Source: DATFAS01 sp035254305 (lineage in GTDB: Bacteria; Bacillota; Bacilli; Aneurinibacillales; RAOX-1). From it: a stretch of DNA of 8,695 nucleotides. Under the pieces are notes generated by a model. That model saw nothing but the letters and a program-made list of their open reading frames with translations, was not told where the DNA came from and made no database searches. Both the position numbers and the translations under genes were made by a program. Where the stretch lies: NCBI GenBank assembly GCA_035254305.1, contig DATFAS010000115.1, forward strand, positions 1 to 8,695. The letters run 5' to 3'. Shown one piece after another: positions 1 through 6,242 of this stretch (within the stretch, counting starts at the first letter, position 1; the number at the start of each line of letters is the position of its first letter).

Positions 1-23
1 CCACTTATCTCCAATGAAATGGC

Positions 24-29
24 TATAAT
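24..29 (+). promoter_or_regulatory. Candidate -10 box of the hemD-like gene
   Basis: A perfect TATAAT lies 31 bases before the start codon at 61. The matching -35 position would fall at the very edge of the window (bases 1-6, CCACTT, a poor match), so only half of a sigma-A promoter can be seen. The AT-rich run after it fits a short leader. Confidence 0.4.
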
Positions 30-60
30 ATAACATAATAATGTTTAACGGGAGGAAGCC

Positions 61-867
61 ATGAGCAGAGGCTTGGAGGAAAAACGGATGATCGTGACTG
101 CATCAAGAAAAACGGAAGAAATGGTCACATTAGTTGAGAAGCAAGGTGGAGCTTGTCTGGTCCGACCGATGCAGGGAACGGTGTTTTTGGCGGAGAAGGA
201 AATGGAGTTGCAGATCCAAAGATTGGTGGAGGTGGGGGCGGATTGGTTCATCTTCACGACCGGGATGGGGCTTGATACCCTCTTACAAATAGCCGAGAAA
301 ATAGAAATGAAGGAACGTTTCCTCGATCGCTTGAGAGAAGCTAAGGTAGCTTATAGAGGATACAAAACGTATGCTGCTCTTAAGAGTCTAGGGATTACCC
401 CTGTTATAGCAGATAATGATGGAACAACTCGTGGGCTCGTTAAAGCATTGGAAGCCTATCCGTTTGGGCAACAACGGGTGGTGGTCCAATTACATGGGGA
501 TGCAGCGCCCCAATTAACGGAATTTTTGCAGAGGAGTGGGGCAGAGGTAATCGAATTATTGCCTTATCGACATATTGCTCCGGATCAAGAGATCGCTGAG
601 AAATTACTTCAAGAAATTACTCAAGGTTTAGTTGATGCAGTGTGCTTTACCACGGCTCTGCAGGTACAGAACCTCTTCTCCTATGCTAGGGAAAAGAATA
701 AGCAGCTAGAACTCGTTCAAGCCTTTGTGGAGCAGGTTCTAGCTGTTGCAGTAGGGAAGATTACAGCTGAAGCGATAGAGGCAGAAGGGATTGAGAGAAT
801 CCTCGTGCCTGAACATGAACGTATGGGGGCCATGATTATTGCCCTTTCACAATATATGGATAAGTAG
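61..867 (+). CDS. Uroporphyrinogen-III synthase (HemD) family protein
   Basis: This 268-residue protein matches the two-lobed HemD family, which cyclises hydroxymethylbilane to uroporphyrinogen III in the cytoplasm, the branch point to haem, sirohaem and cobalamin. HemD sequences are weakly conserved. The recognisable signatures are VTASRK near the N-terminus, the FTTGMGL loop near residue 80, PYRHIAP near 168, VCFTTALQVQNLF near 195-207, and the family's best signature, VAVGKITAEAIEAEG, near 230-244. Length is normal (about 250-270). The ATG at 61 is preceded by GGGAGG (50-55) with five bases between, so the start is sound; an internal ATG at codon 10 is less likely. No other hem gene is adjacent, so this may be a paralogue outside the main hem operon, or a stand-alone domain with another role. 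Family assignment is fairly sure, activity is inferred. Confidence 0.8.
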   Translation: MSRGLEEKRMIVTASRKTEEMVTLVEKQGGACLVRPMQGTVFLAEKEMELQIQRLVEVGADWFIFTTGMGLDTLLQIAEKIEMKERFLDRLREAKVAYRGYKTYAALKSLGITPVIADNDGTTRGLVKALEAYPFGQQRVVVQLHGDAAPQLTEFLQRSGAEVIELLPYRHIAPDQEIAEKLLQEITQGLVDAVCFTTALQVQNLFSYAREKNKQLELVQAFVEQVLAVAVGKITAEAIEAEGIERILVPEHERMGAMIIALSQYMDK

Positions 868-945
868 TATAGTTTCCTTTCCTGTAATATTTTCCTCCTT
901 TTCGCATAAATTTTAGGGAATGGAATCGAAAAAGGGGGTAGTTTC

Positions 946-1143
946 ATGTCGAATAAACAGTGGGAATATCGAGTTGAATCTGTGGATGAAGCTATGATGA
1001 ATTATCCTGAACAACTACAGGGTTTAATGAATAAGTTTGGGAGAGAGAATTGGGAACTGGCTTCAGCTGTCCGTCACACGTACAATGATGATGGACGAGA
1101 TTATACGAAGACTACATTTTTCTTTAAAAAGCTTAGAGATTAG
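946..1143 (+). CDS. DUF4177 domain small protein
   Basis: A 65-residue protein with the DUF4177 pattern: an opening WEYRVE strand (residues 6-11), a central helix ending in GRENWELASAV (about 28-37), and a closing aromatic strand FFFKKL. The family consists of small single-domain proteins of unknown function, so none is proposed. The ATG follows GGGGG (934-938) with seven bases between. It lies 78 bases after the HemD-family gene with no terminator visible in the gap and may share its transcript. A clear terminator follows directly. The protein is acidic and soluble, without a signal peptide or membrane segment. Confidence 0.8.
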   Translation: MSNKQWEYRVESVDEAMMNYPEQLQGLMNKFGRENWELASAVRHTYNDDGRDYTKTTFFFKKLRD

Positions 1144-1152
1144 AAACATAGG

Positions 1153-1197
1153 GGTCCTTCTACCATTTGCAAACAGGTGGGAAGGGCCTTTTCTTTT
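1153..1197 (+). terminator. Intrinsic terminator after the DUF4177 gene
   Basis: The arm at 1153-1164 (GGTCCTTCTACC) pairs with 1176-1188 (GGTGGGAAGGGCC), using a few G-U pairs and one bulged G around an 11-base loop. TTTTCTTTT follows. The hairpin begins ten bases after the stop codon. It overlaps the GTG at 1177 that would be the most upstream possible start of the next reading frame, which argues against that start. Confidence 0.8.
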
Positions 1198-1263
1198 CCT
1201 CCATGTTTGCATAGAGAAAAGATGGATAAACTGGGAGGTGAAAAAAAATTTAGCAAAGGAGAA

Positions 1264-1851
1264 ATGGATCAAGTGATCAATAGGAGAATTATTTTAGGTA
1301 TTTTTTTATTAGTATTTGGTATTGGCGGTTATACTCTTACAAAGACCATGCACCAGGCTCCTCCTTCTGTTGGCGAGGCTGTACAAGCTGAAGTACCTGC
1401 AGCAGAAATCGAGAAAACTCCCCATGTTGAAATCATCAATGAAGAAGGGCAAAATATTGGAACAGTCGTGTTAAAACAGGATGCCAAAGGGGTGGCTTTA
1501 CATATTCAGGTGTCTAAGCTTTCTCCTGGTAAGCATGGCATTCATATTCATGAGGCGGCTTTCGCAGATACAGATTTTGAGACTGCAGGAGCTCACCTGA
1601 ATCCTTATCATAAACATCATGGATTAGAAAATCCAAAGGGACCACATCTTGGAGATATGCCAAATCTTGACGTGAAGTCTGATGGGACAGCAGAAGCGAC
1701 CTTCTTCTTATCAAATGCAACATTGGAAAAAGGAAAGGAAAATTCTTTATCTGGTCGTTCCATTATTATTCATGAAAAAGAAGACGATCAAAAGTCTGAC
1801 CCCGCTGGTAATTCAGGTGAACGTATTGCGGGCGGCGTGATCCCTGAATAG
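1264..1851 (+). CDS. sodC: Cu/Zn superoxide dismutase, membrane-anchored, cysteine-free
   Basis: Converts superoxide to oxygen and peroxide outside the membrane. With the ATG at 1264 the product is 195 residues: a charged N-terminus (NRR), a hydrophobic segment (about 9-23) that is a signal anchor or uncleaved signal, a spacer, then the SOD barrel. All metal ligands are visible: HIH (His94, His96), GAH (His111), HHG (His119), PHLGD (His128, Asp131) and IIHE (His170); the active-site arginine is in GERIAGG (Arg187). The two disulfide cysteines are absent (Ala101 and Gly190 at those places), and there is no cysteine anywhere, so it is not a lipoprotein. The start is uncertain: AAAGGAG (1255-1261) is only two bases before ATG 1264 and eleven before an in-frame GTG at 1273. 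A longer frame back to 1177 would run into the upstream terminator. It is a monocistronic gene with terminators on both sides. Confidence 0.88.
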   Translation: MDQVINRRIILGIFLLVFGIGGYTLTKTMHQAPPSVGEAVQAEVPAAEIEKTPHVEIINEEGQNIGTVVLKQDAKGVALHIQVSKLSPGKHGIHIHEAAFADTDFETAGAHLNPYHKHHGLENPKGPHLGDMPNLDVKSDGTAEATFFLSNATLEKGKENSLSGRSIIIHEKEDDQKSDPAGNSGERIAGGVIPE

Positions 1852-1864
1852 ATGATGATTAGGT

Positions 1865-1897
1865 AAGAGCATTCAGTGTTTGAATGCTCTTTTATTT
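1865..1897 (+). terminator. Intrinsic terminator after sodC
   Basis: Perfect 11-bp stem AAGAGCATTCA (1865-1875) and TGAATGCTCTT (1881-1891) with a five-base loop, followed by TTATTT. It starts 14 bases after the sodC stop. Confidence 0.9.
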
Positions 1898-2043
1898 GGG
1901 GAAAAAGAGGAAAAATTCAGCAAATGGAGAATAAAAATTAAAATTAGGCATAGGTATTTCTCTAGAGTTCTTGCCAAGGTTGGGGAAAGGAGTGTAGTAT
2001 AAGAAAAGTAGGAATGGTAAAAAATAGATAATTAGGTAGGAAA

Positions 2044-2077
2044 TTGCGTTGATTATTTAATTGAACTAGAGTATCGT
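2044..2077 (+). promoter_or_regulatory. Weak candidate promoter for the O-antigen ligase-like gene
   Basis: Two staggered sigma-A-like pairs can be read: TTGCGT (2044-2049) with TAGAGT (2067-2072), and TTGATT (2049-2054) with TATCGT (2072-2077), each with a 17-base spacer. Both have imperfect -10 boxes. The 236 bases between the sodC terminator and the start at 2133 are AT-rich, and I see no gene in them. Confidence 0.25.
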
Positions 2078-2132
2078 AAAATGTTGTACCAAATATAAAA
2101 AAAGATATAAAAAACCTTAGGGGGTTTTTCTC

Positions 2133-3317
2133 TTGTATTTAGCTCTTGGGATGATCATTTTCTCGCCATATATGGCACTTGTCCCGCTGATTTACCTATT
2201 AATCCGGTTTTTACGCCAGGGTGAATGGGTATATGACAACACATGGACGAAAGGTTTATTGATTCTTTTTTTCTGGTCCTTTCTTGTGGGATTAGATAAT
2301 TGGAATATGCCATCGGTTTTGGCATCGTTTGTGCTGCTTTTATTTTTGGGAGTTAGTGTTTATTTGCAAGATCATTATCAGTCTGAACAGGATGTCGAGA
2401 AGCTTTTTCGATCGGTATTCATTCTTTCACTTGGATCTGCATTTATTGGCTGGCTCGAACATTGGGATATCATTACGTATACTTCAACATGGTGGAAATA
2501 TGTATTAGGTACCCGATCTATTGTTGATATTGATGAATTTCGCCGTATAGCTGGAACCTTTAACAATCCGAACTTGGCAGGAACATGGTATGCTGTGATG
2601 ATTATGATTGGATTTTACTTTTTCCGTCGTAATCGGGGGGTACTTAAGCTATTTTACCTGCTTGGAATGGGTGTATTTGGTTCCGTATTGATGATGACCG
2701 AATCACGTGCTTCTGTCATTGGGTTATTTCTAGGTTTTGTTATTTACAGTTATTTTGCTGGACATAAGAAAAAGATGCTTTTCTTAATGTTCTCACTGCT
2801 TGCCGGAACTGCCTTGATGCTTGAGTATCCAGCTTGGTTCCCACGTGGAGAGATTTTGTTCGGCTCGATCCGAGATCGCCAAGCGATTTGGGAAAACTGT
2901 TTTCATATGTTCATTATTCAACCAATCACAGGTTGGGGATGGTTTGGTATTTACTATGCAGATAGTAGTGTGTACCACTATGCTCGTGTATTCCACGCGC
3001 ATAATACCTTGCTCACTGTGGCTGTATCCATTGGTGTAGTAGGACTAGGTGTTTTAATGTGGATGCTTTGGGACTTGCTTCAACAAATTCGGGTTTTATT
3101 CCAAAACGAATGTCGTTTAACTCCACTTGTGAGTGGTATTATAGCTATGATTTTTGGTCAGGGCTTGTTCGATTTCACGATTATGAGTCCACAAATTTGT
3201 ATGCTCCTGATCGGAAGCTGGGCTTTAACGTACAGTTTGGCCTATGCTTATCGGGATGTTACGGACGAACTACCTGCCTTATGGTATAATCGAACACGGA
3301 AATGGAAGAAGGCATAG
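2133..3317 (+). CDS. O-antigen ligase/polymerase (Wzy_C/WaaL-like) family membrane protein
   Basis: A 394-residue polytopic protein with about 11-12 hydrophobic segments, resembling the O-antigen ligase family (Wzy_C). The family moves or polymerises lipid-linked glycans on the outer face of the membrane. Family marks are GTFNNPNLAG (141-150), the ESRAS arginine (190-194), then the long extracytoplasmic loop (about 231-290) with RDRQAIW (247-253), GWGWFG (267-272) and HAHNTLL (288-294), followed by the last three membrane segments. The start is TTG at 2133, supported by AGGGGG (2119-2124) with eight bases between; the next in-frame ATG (2151) has no good ribosome site. No glycosyltransferase or polysaccharide operon is adjacent, so the substrate is unknown; teichoic or secondary wall polymers, or protein O-glycosylation, are possible. 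It is a single-gene unit closed by a terminator. Confidence 0.8.
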   Translation: MYLALGMIIFSPYMALVPLIYLLIRFLRQGEWVYDNTWTKGLLILFFWSFLVGLDNWNMPSVLASFVLLLFLGVSVYLQDHYQSEQDVEKLFRSVFILSLGSAFIGWLEHWDIITYTSTWWKYVLGTRSIVDIDEFRRIAGTFNNPNLAGTWYAVMIMIGFYFFRRNRGVLKLFYLLGMGVFGSVLMMTESRASVIGLFLGFVIYSYFAGHKKKMLFLMFSLLAGTALMLEYPAWFPRGEILFGSIRDRQAIWENCFHMFIIQPITGWGWFGIYYADSSVYHYARVFHAHNTLLTVAVSIGVVGLGVLMWMLWDLLQQIRVLFQNECRLTPLVSGIIAMIFGQGLFDFTIMSPQICMLLIGSWALTYSLAYAYRDVTDELPALWYNRTRKWKKA

Positions 3318-3330
3318 ATATAGATCATCG

Positions 3331-3367
3331 AGGTATGAATTCTTAGGGATTCATGCCTTTTTATTTT
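3331..3367 (+). terminator. Intrinsic terminator after the O-antigen ligase-like gene
   Basis: Ten-bp stem AGGTATGAAT (3331-3340) and ATTCATGCCT (3349-3358) with one G-U pair and an eight-base loop, then TTTTATTTT. It begins 13 bases after the stop codon. Confidence 0.88.
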
Positions 3368-3498
3368 GCTCGGAGGTGAATAAGCCTAGAGGGACTGCTT
3401 CGACTAGCAAGGATTGTTCCTGTTAAGGGCCCCAGAGATCCTTATTTTAGAGAAAGTAGGAGAGAAATGTGAAATAAGAGTCCAGGAGGGCCTTAGTG

Positions 3499-3552
3499 AT
3501 GAGGTATTCCCCTCGTAGTAAGGATGATTGCCTCAAGCCTGACCTCTCATAA
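3499..3552 (+). CDS. Possible 17-residue peptide ORF
   Basis: ATG at 3499 is preceded by AGGAGGG (3484-3490) at eight bases and opens a 17-codon frame, MRYSPRSKDDCLKPDLS, ending in TAA at 3550-3552. It lies in the 190-base gap between a + strand terminator and the stop of the minus-strand orphan gene. The product has no recognisable domain. A good ribosome site can arise by chance in purine-rich spacer, and no promoter is visible, so this is a weak call. Confidence 0.2.
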   Translation: MRYSPRSKDDCLKPDLS

Positions 3553-3561
3553 ATCCCCTTT

Positions 3562-3897
3562 TTATTTCGATTGATACGTTTTCAAAAAGAAGGGGAAGCT
3601 TAAGGCGATAATGGTCCGACTGACCTCGGAGATTTCTGGTGGAGGCGAATGTAAAGGTAAATGTGCTGGTTCGCTTACAATGTATTCTTTTAAGAAATCA
3701 GTCATTTGATTCAGATCGTGGGAAAAGGCCTTCTTGAATTTTATAATGAACTCTTTAGTAGATGTGTCTCCGCGATAGGCTATATTATTTAGACTTGCAT
3801 GGACAGTAATATAGTTAATAAATCCAAATTTTTGTAGCTCTTTTAAAAACGTTTCAAATGCGGGCTCATTAACAAAGGCTATATAGGATGATTTCAC
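3562..3897 (-). CDS. Hypothetical 111-residue protein, family not recognised
   Basis: I do not recognise this protein. It starts with GTG (complement of 3895-3897) behind a textbook AGGAGG (complement of 3905-3910) seven bases away, which makes it a credible gene despite its size. The product is probably cytoplasmic. Its first 70 residues alternate short strands and lysine/phenylalanine-rich helices (YIAFVNEPAFETFLKEL, then KEFIIKFKKAF, then MTDFLKEYIV), a layout compatible with a small alpha/beta domain. A proline-rich linker (LPLHSPPPE, about 79-87) leads to a short hydrophobic tail (TIIALSFPFFLKTY) too short to call as a membrane anchor. It is divergent from the aminotransferase gene with 177 bases between starts, so the two could share a control region. 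No clear terminator is visible beyond its stop. Confidence 0.6.
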   Translation of the reverse strand: MKSSYIAFVNEPAFETFLKELQKFGFINYITVHASLNNIAYRGDTSTKEFIIKFKKAFSHDLNQMTDFLKEYIVSEPAHLPLHSPPPEISEVSRTIIALSFPFFLKTYQSK

Positions 3898-3967
3898 GCT
3901 GACACCTCCTTATCCTAAATAATTCTTCCTAGCGTATGCTGGTTCCTCTACAGATTATCCACTAGTT

Positions 3968-3994
3968 TTGTCGAAAAGAATGAAATTCTAGAAT
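3968..3994 (+). promoter_or_regulatory. Weak candidate promoter for the aminotransferase gene
   Basis: TTGTCG (3968-3973) and TAGAAT (3989-3994) have a 15-base spacer, shorter than the optimum. It is the best pair I see in the divergent intergenic region and would give a leader of about 75 bases. Confidence 0.25.
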
Positions 3995-4074
3995 GGATCA
4001 GATGAGAGAGGAGGAAAATAAGGGGAAGGAAGAGAATGTAAAAAATTATAAATTTTCCAAGGAGGGCGAATGTC

Positions 4075-5256
4075 ATGCCGAATAAAGAGATGCTCCTGAT
4101 TCCTGGCCCTACACCTGTAGTAGATGAGATTTATGAGGCACTTGCACAGGAGACATGGGCTCATACGGATCCGCGTTTTGTGGAGATTTTTAAGGATTCT
4201 ATTGAGAAATCGAAAAAGCTGTTTAACACAGATGGAGAAGTAGTAGTTGTCGCAGGCTCGGGTACCCTTGCTATGGAGATAGCGATTGTGAATACGGTTG
4301 CACCTGGTGAAAAGCTCCTGGTAATTAGCCATGGATACTTTGGAGATCGCTTCATTGCACTTGGAAGAGCTTATGGTATTGAGGTAGAAACGATTCAAGC
4401 TGAGTGGGGACAGCACGTTCGTCCAGAAGATGTGGAAGCTAAGCTTACGGGTGGTGGATTTAAGGCAGTAACGGTTACACATGTAGATACCTCTACGGGA
4501 GTTGCAGCGAATCTTGATAGTTTAGTTCCGATTGTCAAGAAATCAGGAGCACTGTTTATTCTGGATGGAGTGTGTGCAACGGCAGCATTAGAAGAAGATA
4601 TGTCAAAAGAATACGGAGACCCGAACTTTCGAATCGATATCGTTCTAACTGGTTCTCAGAAGGCTATTGGAATTCCTCCAGGTCTCGCTATTGTTGCTTT
4701 TAGTAAAAATGCTCTAGCAATTCGTGATGCCAGGGAGTCGGTTCCAGCTTATTATTGTGATATTAAGAATTGGTTGCCCATCATGGATAACCCTGGAAAA
4801 TACTATGCTACACCACCGGTTAATTTAATCTATGCCTACCAAAAGGGTCTTCAAATTGTCATGAAGGAAGGACTTGAACAACGCTACTGCCGTCATAAGG
4901 CACTCGGGCGTGCTATTCGTGCCGCACTAGCTACTTATGGAATGAAGGCCATTGCGAAGGAAGAAAATGCTGCCCCCACCTTGAGTTGTATTCTCTATCC
5001 CGAAGGTGTAGATGACGCCCAATTCCGTAAGTCCCTCGCGACAAAAGGTTTAGTCATCGCTGGAGCTCTAGCCTCGCTTGCGGGAATTGCCTTCCGGATC
5101 GGCCATATGGGGAATGCAACAGAGGATATGTTTGTCAAAGCCATTACATTAATGGGCGAAACATTAAATGAAATGGGGCATTCAGCGGATATAAGCGCTG
5201 CTGTTGAGAAATTCCAAGAAATTTATTCACAGAAAAATGAAGTGGAGTGCTGTTAA
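4075..5256 (+). CDS. PLP-dependent class V aminotransferase (alanine/serine-glyoxylate type)
   Basis: A 393-residue fold-type I, class V aminotransferase close to the alanine-glyoxylate, serine-glyoxylate and PucG (ureidoglycine-glyoxylate) group, which moves an amino group to glyoxylate or a related keto acid. Visible landmarks: LLIPGPTPV (7-15); phosphate-binding GSGT (61-64); HVDTSTG (136-142); cofactor aspartate in LDGVCA (Asp164); Schiff-base lysine in TGSQKAIGIPPG (Lys196); TPPVN (246-250); and the carboxylate-binding arginine in FRIGHMG (Arg341). The length is typical. The ATG follows AAGGAGGG (4059-4066) at eight bases. The protein ends in Cys-Cys. Exact substrate cannot be told: no purine-degradation, glycolate or hydrogenase genes are adjacent (some relatives carry an old 'soluble hydrogenase small subunit' label). 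It is a single gene with its own terminator. Confidence 0.88.
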   Translation: MPNKEMLLIPGPTPVVDEIYEALAQETWAHTDPRFVEIFKDSIEKSKKLFNTDGEVVVVAGSGTLAMEIAIVNTVAPGEKLLVISHGYFGDRFIALGRAYGIEVETIQAEWGQHVRPEDVEAKLTGGGFKAVTVTHVDTSTGVAANLDSLVPIVKKSGALFILDGVCATAALEEDMSKEYGDPNFRIDIVLTGSQKAIGIPPGLAIVAFSKNALAIRDARESVPAYYCDIKNWLPIMDNPGKYYATPPVNLIYAYQKGLQIVMKEGLEQRYCRHKALGRAIRAALATYGMKAIAKEENAAPTLSCILYPEGVDDAQFRKSLATKGLVIAGALASLAGIAFRIGHMGNATEDMFVKAITLMGETLNEMGHSADISAAVEKFQEIYSQKNEVECC

Positions 5257-5264
5257 GTCTCTTT

Positions 5265-5290
5265 AAAAAAGCCTGTAAAGGCTTTTTTTA
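5265..5290 (+). terminator. Intrinsic terminator after the aminotransferase gene
   Basis: Stem AAAAAAGCCT (5265-5274) and AGGCTTTTTT (5279-5288) with a four-base loop. The T-run is part of the stem's 3' arm and continues one base beyond. It lies nine bases after the stop codon. Confidence 0.9.
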
Positions 5291-5326
5291 CTGCTTTCCG
5301 TCGCAACTAGGCTGCAACCGCCATCC

Positions 5327-5366
5327 TGCATCTGAAATACGTCGGATAGGCTCCTTATCAGATGCA
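5327..5366. repeat. Inverted repeat with 9-bp arms
   Basis: TGCATCTGA (5327-5335) and TCAGATGCA (5358-5366) are perfect reverse complements separated by 22 bases. There is no T-run, so it is not a terminator. It could be a structured transcript element or a degenerate mobile-element remnant. Confidence 0.5.
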
Positions 5367-5408
5367 ATCGTTGTACTCGAAAGGGGGCGTTAAACACTTG
5401 GTGCTATT

Positions 5409-5481
5409 TTCGCTGGAATATCGCTGAAGATTGGGTGAATTTCGCTGAAGGTTCGCCGAAGATTAGGATATTTTCGCTGGA
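5409..5481 (+). repeat. TTCGCTGAA array, 32-bp period
   Basis: Five copies of a 9-bp motif close to TTCGCTGAA start at 5409 (TTCGCTGGA), 5420 (ATCGCTGAA), 5441 (TTCGCTGAA), 5452 (TTCGCCGAA) and 5473 (TTCGCTGGA). The steps are 11, 21, 11 and 21 bases, so the true unit is 32 bp with two motif copies and a degenerate third slot that carries GATTGGG or GATTAGG. Because 32 is not a multiple of three, the array is not coding. A second, inverted copy lies at 6822-6862. Confidence 0.75.
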
Positions 5482-5645
5482 GATGGGGGTTCTACATCAA
5501 TTATACGTAAAACTTGATCTCCGGAAATTTGTTTAGAGTGAAAAAATAGCAGCTTATTATGTTATAAATAAAATTGGTATAAGCCCTCCTCGTATTTCTT
5601 TACCCCCAAGCTAAAAAGTAAGTGCAAAATCAAGGGGAATCCCCC

Positions 5646-5684
5646 AAAAAATCAATTAAAAACGAGCCTCTCTAGACAGGCTCG
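5646..5684 (-). terminator. Intrinsic terminator of the universal stress protein gene
   Basis: CGAGCCT (5663-5669) and AGGCTCG (5678-5684) form a 7-bp stem with an eight-base loop. Read on the minus strand it is followed by TTTTTAATTGATTTTTT. It lies 12 bases past the stop of the minus-strand gene. Confidence 0.88.
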
Positions 5685-5696
5685 CTGCTGATCAAG

Positions 5697-6125
5697 CTAT
5701 TTCACAATAAAAACGGGAATAGGTGAGTGTTGTGCAACGTTGTGACTCACACTTCCGAGGAAGAATTCTCTAAATCCGCTAAGGCCACGGCTTCCCATGA
5801 CGATCAAGTCACAGCTGTACACACGAGCATGTTCGAGGAGAACCGTCGGAGCATGACCTTCCATCACATACGTATGGGATGTATTCGGTATTTTTGTAAG
5901 TAATTCCTTTGCCTGATCTAATACTTCTTTGCCGTGTTGAATGGCTGACTCCTGAAGGTTTTCTTCAGAAATAACAAATTCGCCCATAATGACTGGGAAT
6001 GACACAACATGAACGACGTCAATTTCAATTAATGGATTTGACTTAGCGAGTTCAATGGCTTTCTCTAAAGCCTTCTTACCTAAGTCTGAACCATCAAATG
6101 CAACTAGAATTCTTGAACATAACAT
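5697..6125 (-). CDS. Universal stress protein (UspA family), ATP-binding type
   Basis: A 142-residue single-domain Usp protein, a cytoplasmic Rossmann-like family that binds ATP or related nucleotides and helps survival under starvation, oxidative or envelope stress. It opens with RILVAFDGSDLG (Asp11 is the usual adenine-side aspartate). Near the C-terminus the nucleotide motif G-2x-G-9x-G-S is complete: Gly111, Gly114, Gly124, Ser125 in MGSRGLSG...FLGSVS. It ends with the usual strand PVFIVK. I chose the ATG at 6125 because AGGTGG (complement of 6131-6136) sits five bases before it. The in-frame GTG three codons earlier (6134) lies inside that ribosome site. The gene has its own terminator and is divergent from the YkuS-like unit. 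A TATAAT (complement of 6195-6200) upstream lacks a clear -35 partner. Confidence 0.92.
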   Translation of the reverse strand: MLCSRILVAFDGSDLGKKALEKAIELAKSNPLIEIDVVHVVSFPVIMGEFVISEENLQESAIQHGKEVLDQAKELLTKIPNTSHTYVMEGHAPTVLLEHARVYSCDLIVMGSRGLSGFREFFLGSVSHNVAQHSPIPVFIVK

Positions 6126-6181
6126 AAAATCCACCTACCTTAATATAGGAAAATGTGGTTAATCATTGGCTCGGGATTTCT

Positions 6182-6205
6182 CCCCTTTGCCTTAATTATA
6201 AGGGG
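6182..6205. promoter_or_regulatory. Small inverted repeat in the divergent spacer
   Basis: CCCCTT (6182-6187) and AAGGGG (6200-6205) are reverse complements separated by 12 AT-rich bases. It lies between the divergent stress-protein gene and the 6243 ORF and overlaps a minus-strand TATAAT, so an operator is conceivable. With six-base arms it may be chance. Confidence 0.25.
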
Positions 6206-6242
6206 TAATCAAGCTATATGGATATGAATTTTTTAACATATT

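Larger units (their letters stand above)
5291..5645. other. Gene-free spacer between two convergent genes
   Basis: This stretch lies between the aminotransferase terminator and the terminator of the minus-strand stress gene. I see no reading frame with a credible ribosome site. It holds an inverted repeat (5327-5366), the TTCGCTGAA array (5409-5481), an AT-rich segment (about 5500-5580), and a small palindrome GGGGAATCCCC (5634-5644). As an intergenic region between convergent genes it needs no promoter, so its length and content are not explained by the neighbours. Confidence 0.6.

Noticed and set aside
3414..3518. A 34-codon + strand frame from TTG 3414 with protein-like composition (ILILEKVGEKCEIRVQEG).
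   Set aside because: AAGGA abuts the TTG with no spacing, the frame is closed just upstream by TAG, and no promoter is visible. It also overlaps the better-supported 17-codon candidate in another frame. It could be a pseudogene scrap, but nothing supports a gene.
3988..4482. A 164-codon minus-strand frame opposite the start of the aminotransferase gene.
   Set aside because: It lies antisense to a well-recognised enzyme, has low-complexity cysteine- and asparagine-rich text with no family resemblance, and no good ribosome site. It is a shadow frame.
5409..5481. The repeat array considered as a CRISPR.
   Set aside because: Units are 9-bp degenerate motifs in a 32-bp period with no unique spacers of constant length, and no cas gene is in the window.
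5634..5644. Palindrome GGGGAATCCCC near the Usp terminator, considered as an operator or second terminator.
   Set aside because: The loop would be only three bases, and it sits beyond a complete terminator for the minus-strand gene. It may be a chance palindrome.
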